Shown: positions 58,405-64,000 of the stretch, one piece after another
How the letters are laid out: each line of letters opens with the position of its first letter
Numbering within the stretch: the stretch's first letter is position 1
Assembly: GCA_031426735.1 (NCBI GenBank)
Contig: JASJPK010000088.1
Location: 1 to 64,000 of the forward strand
Reading direction: 5' to 3'
DNA from: PFJX01 sp031426735
GTDB taxonomy: Bacteria; Pseudomonadota; Gammaproteobacteria; Burkholderiales; Thiobacillaceae
Length of the DNA: 64,000 nucleotides
Position numbers and translations under genes: made by a program
The notes under the pieces: generated by a model
The model's input: only the letters and a program-made list of their open reading frames with translations
Told to the model about the DNA's origin: nothing
Database searches by the model: none

Positions 58405-60375
58405 ATGCTCAATCCGAATCCGAAAGGTCCGGCCGCCACCTTGCGCCGGGCGCGCAATCGGTTGCTGGAATCCGGAGAACTGCCCGCCGAAAATCTGGTC
58501 GGCCCGGTCGTGGCCCGTTCCTGGGGGCGCAGCCAGGAAGCCGGTCTGGCGCCGGTCGGCCGTTTGCCGGAAGCATTCCACCTGAACCGCTTGCAACTGA
58601 CCCGGGCCATCGGCCGCCAGCAGGAACTGATCGCGCACGCGCGGCCGGTGATGGAATACCTGTTCGCGCAGACCCGCGACAGCGGCAACATGGTGATCCT
58701 GGCCGACGATCGCGGCATTCTGCTGCATGCCTTGGGCGACGCCGATTTCCTCGACCGCGCCGAGCGCGTCGCGCTGGCGCCGGGCGCCTCCTGGCACGAG
58801 CGGCATCGCGGCACCAACGCCATCGGCACTGCCCTGGCCGAGGCCGCACCCGTGGTGATCAATGGCGCCGAGCATTTCCTCGAGCGCAACGGTTTTCTCA
58901 CCTGCGCCGCCGCCCCGGTGGCCGCGCCCGACGGCCGCCTGCTTGGCGTACTGGATATCTCCGGCGACCAGCGCCGGCGCCATCCACACACTTTCTGCCT
59001 GGTGCGCACCGCCGCCCAGATGATCGAGAACCGGCTGTTCGAGGCGTATCACAGCGGCAGCGTGCACCTGCGTTTCCACGCGCTGGCGGAAGGCATCGGC
59101 ACGCTGACCGAAGGCGTGCTCGCCCTGTCCGACGACGGCCTCATCGCCGGCGCCAATCCGGCCGCCATGCGTCTGCTCGGCCTGAGCAGCGCCGACCTGG
59201 GCTGCATCCACCTGGAACGCGTGTTCCAACTGCGCCTGGCCGAGTTGCTCGACTGGGGCGCGCGGCGCGGCCACGAACCGATGCTGGTGCGGCACACGAC
59301 GCGGCCTGCCGGCGGCCCCGTCGGCGAAGGCCGCCTGTTCGTGCGGGTGGAAACCAGCCGGATCTTGCGGCAAGTGGCGATGGCGCCCGCCGCCGCGCCA
59401 ATTTCTCCGGCCGTTGTGTCCACGCCCGCCGATGCGCTGGCCGCGCTCGATAGCGGCTGCGGCCTCGTCGCGGCGGCGATCCACAAGGCGCGCCGAGTGC
59501 TGGACAAGCCCATCCCGGTGCTGCTGCAGGGCGAATCCGGCGTCGGCAAGGAAGTCTTCGCCAACGCCATGCACAAGTCGGGCCCGCGCCGCGCCAAACC
59601 GTTCATCGCCGTCGATTGCTCGGCGTTGTCGGAGAACCTGATCGAAGCGGAACTGTTCGGCTACTCCCCCGGCGCCTACACCGGCGCCCGGCGCGAGGGC
59701 TCGCCCGGCCGCATCCGCGAAGTGCGCGGCGGCACCCTGTTCCTCGACGAAATCGGCGACATGCCGCTGGCCATGCAGACCCGGCTGCTGCGCGTGCTAC
59801 AGGAACGCCAGGTCACCCCGCTCGGCGGCGGCACGGCAGTGGCGGTGGATTTCGCGCTGATCTGCGCCAGCCACCGCAACCTGAAAGCCGAGATGGCAGC
59901 GGGCCGCTTCCGCGCCGATCTCTATTACCGCATCAACGGCCTCACCCTGATGCTGCCGGCCCTGCGCGAACGCAAGGACTTCACCGCCCTGCTCGACCGC
60001 TTGCTGACCGACCTGCTGCCCGGCCGGCGTGTCGAATTCGAAGCCGGCGTCGCCGCCGCCTTCGCCGATTTCGCCTGGCCCGGAAATCTGCGCCAACTGG
60101 TCAACGCCCTGCGCACCGCCTGCGCCTTGATCGAAGACGATGAGAACCGCATCGGCTGGCGGCATCTACCCGACGACCTGGCGGAAGACCTGCGGCAACG
60201 GCGCGCGCCCGAAGCGGCCATGCCGGATGCCTCGGAAAACCTGCGCGACGTCTCCGCCGCCACCATCACCCGCGCCATCAGCCTCAGCCACGGCAACATG
60301 TCGGAAGCCGCACGCCGTTTGGGCATCAGCCGCAACACGCTGTACCGACGGCTGAAGCAGGCCGCGGGGTCTTGA
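58405..60375 (+). CDS. AcoR-type sigma-54-dependent activator
   Basis: 656 residues from ATG 58405 (AAGGAG upstream). N-terminal GAF-like region (about 70-215: GASWHERHRGTNAIGTALAE is the AcoR hallmark), PAS-like segment (about 230-300), AAA+ domain with Walker A GESGVGKE (376), GAYTGA loop (about 428; a Tyr variant of GAFTGA), Walker B GTLFLDEIGD, and a Fis-type HTH (MSEAARRLGISRNTLYRRLK). It most likely drives the divergent dehydrogenase gene from its sigma-54 promoter. Confidence 0.93.
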   Translation: MLNPNPKGPAATLRRARNRLLESGELPAENLVGPVVARSWGRSQEAGLAPVGRLPEAFHLNRLQLTRAIGRQQELIAHARPVMEYLFAQTRDSGNMVILADDRGILLHALGDADFLDRAERVALAPGASWHERHRGTNAIGTALAEAAPVVINGAEHFLERNGFLTCAAAPVAAPDGRLLGVLDISGDQRRRHPHTFCLVRTAAQMIENRLFEAYHSGSVHLRFHALAEGIGTLTEGVLALSDDGLIAGANPAAMRLLGLSSADLGCIHLERVFQLRLAELLDWGARRGHEPMLVRHTTRPAGGPVGEGRLFVRVETSRILRQVAMAPAAAPISPAVVSTPADALAALDSGCGLVAAAIHKARRVLDKPIPVLLQGESGVGKEVFANAMHKSGPRRAKPFIAVDCSALSENLIEAELFGYSPGAYTGARREGSPGRIREVRGGTLFLDEIGDMPLAMQTRLLRVLQERQVTPLGGGTAVAVDFALICASHRNLKAEMAAGRFRADLYYRINGLTLMLPALRERKDFTALLDRLLTDLLPGRRVEFEAGVAAAFADFAWPGNLRQLVNALRTACALIEDDENRIGWRHLPDDLAEDLRQRRAPEAAMPDASENLRDVSAATITRAISLSHGNMSEAARRLGISRNTLYRRLKQAAGS

Positions 60376-60417
60376 AGGGCAGGCTCCGAGGCAACGGTCA
60401 GATCAACGTAATTGTGT

Positions 60418-60442
60418 AGGGTGCGCCATGCGCACCTTTCCC
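60418..60442. repeat. repeat half-unit related to 27005-27056
   Basis: GTAGGGTGCGCCATGCGCACC, close to the left arm of the hairpin between frdA and frdB. Single unit in the gap before the REC/membrane-anchor gene. Confidence 0.6.
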
Positions 60443-60530
60443 ACCCCCGCTCAGTCGGCCAGATACCCAGCGCTTTTTCGGTGGTAACGTGGCGTCTCCT
60501 CGTCTCCTGTTTTATGGAAGGGTAGGACCA

Positions 60531-61769
60531 ATGCATGAACTGCGCGCACTCGTGGTTGATGACTCGAAAGTCGGGCGTGTGACCATGCTGAGAAAGCTGG
60601 AGGCGATGGGTTTGAAGGTGGATCTGGCGGAATCGGGTCAGATCGCCCTGGATTACCTTGCCCAGCGGCAGCCCGACGTGATTTTCATGGACCACATGAT
60701 GCCGGACATGGATGGCTTCGAAGCGACCCGGCGGATCAAGGCCGCGCCCGCCACGCGGGACATCCCCGTCATCATCGTCAGCGGCAACGACGAAGCCGGT
60801 TTCATTGGGGAAGCGCGCGCGGCCGGTGCCATCGACGCCATCGGCAAGCCGCCCACTAACGAGGCGCTGGAAGCCCTGCTGACCTCGCTGCCAGCCCGGT
60901 CCACGGCGGCGGTTACCGCGCCCGCGCCCCGGCCGGTGACGGTTGCCCCCGTCCCGGCGGCGTCCCTGGACATGGCCGAGGTGCAGGCCTTGCTTGCGCG
61001 TCTGGTCGCGGAGGGCGTGGCGCCCTTGCGCGAGGAAGTCATGGCCGAGGTGAGCCGGCGACTGGCGGCGGAATCCGCAAGCCAGCGCAAGACGCAGGAG
61101 GAATCGGCGGTTCGTCTCGACCTTCAGGCTGCTGCCATGACCGATCTCCAGCGCGGCGTAGCGGCTGCCGAAACGCTGTCAAACCGCTTGCAGACCCTGG
61201 AACAGCGACTCCGGCTGCTGGAGACCGAAGCGGCCAGGCCGCAGCCGGATCTCGCCGCCTTGCGGGCGGAGATGGCACAACACGTTGACCAGCGTATCGC
61301 CGGCGGACTGGCCGAAAGCCAGGCCCGCAGCGAGGCGCTTGCGCCGCAGTTGCAGAACCTGCGCCACGATTTCCAGGAATTGCGGACCAGGCTGAACGAG
61401 CGCGCCGCACTGGACGAGCAAATGGGCGCCCTGTCGGACCGCCGCCTGAACACGTTTACCGAGGATCTGGAGCGGATATCCCGGGACGTGCAAGCTCTGG
61501 CAGCCGCCCGAACGGAACTGGGCGAATTGCGCCAGCGCCTGAGCGAACCCCGCTTGCGAGAGCTTGTCGCGGAAAGCCTGAACCAGTTCCAGCCGCGCGT
61601 AGCGGCACAGGCCGCAGCCGAGGAACTGGCGGCCCCGCCGGCCGTCGGCGTGAACCCGCAAAGCGAAATCGCCGAGTTGCGCGCCAGGTTGAAGACACTG
61701 ACCACGCTGACCGCCATCGGTGGCGCGCTCCTGCTGGCGGCAATCGGCGGACTCCTGATCTGGGGATAA
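60531..61769 (+). CDS. response regulator with coiled coil and C-terminal membrane anchor
   Basis: 412 residues from ATG 60531 (TAGGA upstream). REC domain (about 3-115): VVDDSKVGR, phosphoacceptor in VIFMDHMMPDMDG, Lys in IGKPP. A Pro/Ala linker follows, then a long coiled coil (about 150-380; LETEAARPQPDLAALRAEMAQHVDQRI, RQRLSEPRLRELVAESLNQF) and a single C-terminal hydrophobic helix (LTAIGGALLLAAIGGLLIWG). It has no DNA-binding or enzymatic output, and the chain ends directly after the helix, so it is a tail-anchored regulator. No partner kinase is adjacent. Confidence 0.85.
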   Translation: MHELRALVVDDSKVGRVTMLRKLEAMGLKVDLAESGQIALDYLAQRQPDVIFMDHMMPDMDGFEATRRIKAAPATRDIPVIIVSGNDEAGFIGEARAAGAIDAIGKPPTNEALEALLTSLPARSTAAVTAPAPRPVTVAPVPAASLDMAEVQALLARLVAEGVAPLREEVMAEVSRRLAAESASQRKTQEESAVRLDLQAAAMTDLQRGVAAAETLSNRLQTLEQRLRLLETEAARPQPDLAALRAEMAQHVDQRIAGGLAESQARSEALAPQLQNLRHDFQELRTRLNERAALDEQMGALSDRRLNTFTEDLERISRDVQALAAARTELGELRQRLSEPRLRELVAESLNQFQPRVAAQAAAEELAAPPAVGVNPQSEIAELRARLKTLTTLTAIGGALLLAAIGGLLIWG

Positions 61770-62039
61770 GGCCGGCGGCGCGTCCGTTCAGCCGCGAGGC
61801 CGAGGGTATTCGTCCTGCCCCCCCCCAATGGCACTAACTAAACCAGGGTATCTGACCCCGTTTCGCACCAAAGCGGATTTCGAGCCTTACGAAGATTGAG
61901 GCGGGGATTGGGGAGAAACGCTGGGCTCGGATGATTGCTGTGCTATCCGGTGCGCTTGATCCCGCATTCCACGTATGACCTCCCACCTTATCCTGCTATC
62001 CAAGGATCGTTCGCCAGCCCAACAGCCGGGGGACATGCA

Positions 62040-62060
62040 GCACAAAGCAATGCTTTGTGC
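62040..62060. promoter_or_regulatory. perfect 21-bp palindrome, candidate operator
   Basis: GCACAAAGCA, A, TGCTTTGTGC. Perfect dyad 185 bases before fccA. No T-run in the fccAB direction that would make it a terminator. Confidence 0.55.
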
Positions 62061-62141
62061 AAATTTCACACGCACATATTCCGGAAAAACAGCGAATGTG
62101 ACGCATATAGTACATATAAACCGCGTACATTTTATTTCCGG

Positions 62142-62163
62142 GTGAAATTTTCACACGTATACT
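62142..62163 (+). promoter_or_regulatory. palindrome and -10 box before fccA
   Basis: GTGAAATTTTCAC (62142-62154) is a perfect 13-bp dyad directly before TATACT (62158-62163), a near-consensus -10 box. The -35 position (TTTCCG, 62135-62140) is poor, as in activator-dependent promoters. A regulator bound to the dyad would overlap the core promoter. Confidence 0.5.
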
Positions 62164-62244
62164 AGCGGCAACCATGCAGCCCATGGGAATCAGTAATACC
62201 GATCAGCGGGTCCGAACCCACAACCATCTTGCGAGGTTATACAT

Positions 62245-62556
62245 ATGGCTATCCAGAAACTCACGCGCACAGCCCTGGCCGGCATTGCGCTGCTTATTGC
62301 GGCTGCGTCCGCCCAGGCCGAGCCAGGCCGTCTGCTGGCTTCCCAGTGTGCTCAATGCCACGGCACCAACGGAGCCGGCCCGGGCTTCGACGAAATCGCG
62401 GGGAAAAGCGCGCACGAGCTTTACAACGAACTGCGCGAAATGAAGTACCGCCCCATCGAAGGCATCATGGATCGGCAGGCACGCGGCTACACCGATGCCC
62501 AACTCGACCTGATATCCAACTACCTGTCCACGTTGCCCGGCAACGGCGGCGACTGA
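62245..62556 (+). CDS. fccA: monoheme cytochrome c subunit of flavocytochrome c sulfide dehydrogenase
   Basis: 103 residues. Signal peptide (ALAGIALLIAAASAQA), then one heme c site CAQCH and a distal Met in EMKYRP or GIMDRQ, the pattern of small class I-like cytochromes that pair with FccB. It accepts electrons from the flavoprotein. GAGG lies about 8 bases before the ATG; fccB follows after 17 bases. In Allochromatium the cytochrome subunit is di-heme, here it is monoheme as in several other sulfur oxidisers. Confidence 0.9.
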   Translation: MAIQKLTRTALAGIALLIAAASAQAEPGRLLASQCAQCHGTNGAGPGFDEIAGKSAHELYNELREMKYRPIEGIMDRQARGYTDAQLDLISNYLSTLPGNGGD

Positions 62557-62573
62557 CCCCGGGAGCAAAGACG

Positions 62574-63878
62574 ATGAACACCCTGAACAGAAGACAATTC
62601 CTCAAACTGGCCGGCGCGATTTCCGCCCTGGCGGCCGTACCCCGCGCTGTCGGCGCGGCTGTAACAGCACCGCGCGTGGTCGTTGTAGGCGGCGGATTTG
62701 GCGGCGCAACACTGGCCAAATACGTCCGCATGTGGGGCGGCAACGTCCAGGTCACCCTGGTGGACGCCAATCCCAATCATATTTCCTGCATCCTCTCCAA
62801 CCTGGTGATGACCGGCGCACTGTCGATGAACCGGATCACGCTGGGCTTCAGCTCGCTCAAGACCAACCACGGCGTTACTGTGATGCAGGGCCGCGCAGTC
62901 GGCATCGACGCCGCCGGCAACACGCTGACGGTCAGCACGATCAGCGGCAACAAAGTGCTGCCCTACGATCATCTGGTCCTTTCGCCCGGCATCGACTTCG
63001 TACCCGCTCCCGGCAACTGGGACGCCAACCTGACGCCGCATGCCTGGATCGCCGGCCCGCAGACCACCCTGCTGAAAAATCAGTTGGCCGCGATGCGCAG
63101 CAATGAAACCTTCGTCATGACGGTGCCGAAAGCGCCCTACCGTTGCCCGCCCGGACCCTACGAACGGGCCTGCGTGGTAGCCGATTACCTGAAGCGCAAG
63201 GGGCGCACCGGCGCCAAAGTCATCGTGCTGGACGCCAATGCCAGCATTACCGCTGAGCCCGAAGCCTTCGGCCACGCCTTCAACGTGACACATGCCGGCG
63301 TCATCCAGTACGTACCCAACGCAACGGTGCTGTCGGTGGACTCCAGCACGCGCTCCATCGTGACCAGCGCGATGACCGTCAACAAGGCCAAGGTACTGAA
63401 CTACATCCCCAACCAGAAGGCCGGTGCGATCGCTGCCAGCTTGCCGCTCAACAGCGCTGGCTTCGTGCCGGTGAATCCGCTGACCTACGGTATCGCCAGC
63501 TACCCGAACATCCATGTCATCGGCGACTCCTGCGCCGTGCCGGCATCGGATGGCAAAGCGGTGCCCAAGTCCGGCCACATGGCCAACTCGGAAGCCAAGG
63601 TCTGCGCCGATGCGATCGTCCGTTCCTTCACCGGCGATGCGCCGGACGAGGACATCGCCACCAGTTCAGCCTGCTTCAGCCCGATCACCAACAAGACGTC
63701 TTCCTGGCTGTCCACCAACTTCATCTACGGCGACATCTTCGACGCCGCCGGCAACGTGAAGGGCAAGGGCATGCATCGAGTGGATATCGGCGAAGCGGAG
63801 TCGAGCATGATCGATGGGGACAGTTATCAAGACATGTTCACTTGGGCGGAAAGCATCTTCTCCGACAGCTACATCTGA
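62574..63878 (+). CDS. fccB: sulfide dehydrogenase flavoprotein subunit
   Basis: 434 residues. Oxidises sulfide to sulfur in the periplasm. A twin-arginine signal (NRRQFLKLAG) carries the folded flavoprotein out. Dinucleotide fold VVVVGGGFGGATLA; flavin-linking Cys72 in ISCILSN and the redox disulfide Cys191 (YRCPPGPYERA) and Cys367 (SSACFSP). Their offsets equal those of Allochromatium FccB (42, 161, 337), each shifted by 30. GDSCAVPASDGKAVPKSGHMANSEAKV is also typical. GGGAG precedes the ATG. The gene ends at a strong terminator. Confidence 0.95.
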   Translation: MNTLNRRQFLKLAGAISALAAVPRAVGAAVTAPRVVVVGGGFGGATLAKYVRMWGGNVQVTLVDANPNHISCILSNLVMTGALSMNRITLGFSSLKTNHGVTVMQGRAVGIDAAGNTLTVSTISGNKVLPYDHLVLSPGIDFVPAPGNWDANLTPHAWIAGPQTTLLKNQLAAMRSNETFVMTVPKAPYRCPPGPYERACVVADYLKRKGRTGAKVIVLDANASITAEPEAFGHAFNVTHAGVIQYVPNATVLSVDSSTRSIVTSAMTVNKAKVLNYIPNQKAGAIAASLPLNSAGFVPVNPLTYGIASYPNIHVIGDSCAVPASDGKAVPKSGHMANSEAKVCADAIVRSFTGDAPDEDIATSSACFSPITNKTSSWLSTNFIYGDIFDAAGNVKGKGMHRVDIGEAESSMIDGDSYQDMFTWAESIFSDSYI

Positions 63879-63904
63879 ACCGGCGATAGCTGGATTCATC
63901 ACAC

Positions 63905-63943
63905 AAAAAACGGCCGACCGGGCAACCGGATCGGCCGTTTTTT
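63905..63943. terminator. strong bidirectional terminator after fccB
   Basis: AAAAAACGGCCGA..CCGG, loop GCAA, CCGG..TCGGCCGTTTTTT: long stem with an A-run before and T-run after, working on both strands. Confidence 0.95.
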
Positions 63944-64000
63944 ACGGCAGTCTGGTCGCCCGCTTCAACGCAGCGCTCGTTACCGGCATCCGCCAAGACT
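63944..64000 (-). other. window end, possible 3' end of a minus-strand gene
   Basis: Only 57 bases. One minus-strand frame would read SWRMPVTSAALKRATRLP before a TAA just next to the terminator, which could be the C-terminus of a gene entering from the right. Too short to decide. Confidence 0.25.

Larger units (their letters stand above)
61770..62244. other. 475-base intergenic region upstream of fccAB
   Basis: No gene seen on either strand. Contains a run of nine C (61818-61826), two perfect palindromes described separately, and AT-rich sequence from about 62070, which contrasts with the GC-rich surroundings. It should hold the fccAB promoter. Confidence 0.6.

Noticed and set aside
61818..61826. 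Run of nine C before fccAB, considered as a phase-variable tract
   Set aside because: It is not inside or directly before a coding frame or between promoter boxes, so no switching role is evident; could also be a sequencing uncertainty.

Overview
The window looks like chromosome of a GC-rich, respiratory, sulfur-metabolising betaproteobacterium. The grounds are EarP next to EF-P carrying Arg32 (the rhamnosylated EF-P system, mostly beta- and some gammaproteobacteria), split glycyl-tRNA synthetase genes glyQ/glyS, flavocytochrome c sulfide dehydrogenase (fccAB), several c-type cytochrome or c-heme sensor proteins, and overall gene content. Genus is not resolvable from sequence reading alone. 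I see no prophage, insertion sequence, CRISPR array, rRNA or tRNA gene. Genes are tightly packed, and many pairs overlap by 4 bases (ATGA or GTGA).

Layout. 1-6.8 kb (+): end of glgB, corA, a di-heme cytochrome c with a small periplasmic partner, earP, efp, then a strong terminator. 6.9-10.1 kb (-): hemW, a YgcG-like/TPM-domain pair and a Sel1-repeat protein. 10.2-16.5 kb (+): a signalling block with a small histidine kinase, a REC-TPR regulator, a chemoreceptor and a c-heme sensor with GGDEF and EAL domains. 16.7-35.6 kb is one unbroken minus-strand run: glyQ, glyS, a GGDEF protein with an altered active site, gmhB, plsC, a Wolinella-type fumarate reductase frdCAB, ygjP, cheD, and a three-gene overlapping sensory operon (multi-PAS/GGDEF/EAL/REC, c-heme histidine kinase, REC-GAF-PAS-PAS).

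35.7-36.5 kb holds tiny ORFs with good ribosome binding sites and a terminator. 36.5-39.7 kb: envZ/ompR-type system and two small envelope genes. 39.8-44.8 kb (+): slt, an NDUFA9-like protein, cca and a Crp/Fnr regulator. 44.8-50.7 kb: a PAS-LuxR regulator, dcd, a large basic amino acid decarboxylase, a YiiX-like lipoprotein and an alpha/beta hydrolase. 51-55.1 kb: an overlapping pair of trypsin-like/TPR proteins, one with an intact catalytic triad and one with all three triad residues replaced. 55.3-60.4 kb: small conserved genes, then an aldehyde dehydrogenase with a sigma-54 promoter divergent from its AcoR-type activator. 60.5-64 kb: a response regulator ending in a membrane anchor, then fccAB behind two perfect palindromes.

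The themes are redox sensing and c-di-GMP/phosphorelay signalling (two related c-heme receptor domains facing each other), alternative electron transport (fumarate reductase, sulfide dehydrogenase, di-heme cytochrome) and intergenic hairpin repeats of several families. The most interesting items are the protease/pseudoprotease-TPR pair, the convergent c-heme sensor cluster, the tiny-ORF unit at 35.7-36.2 kb and the tail-anchored response regulator. All functional statements are from motif reading; no database search was run.
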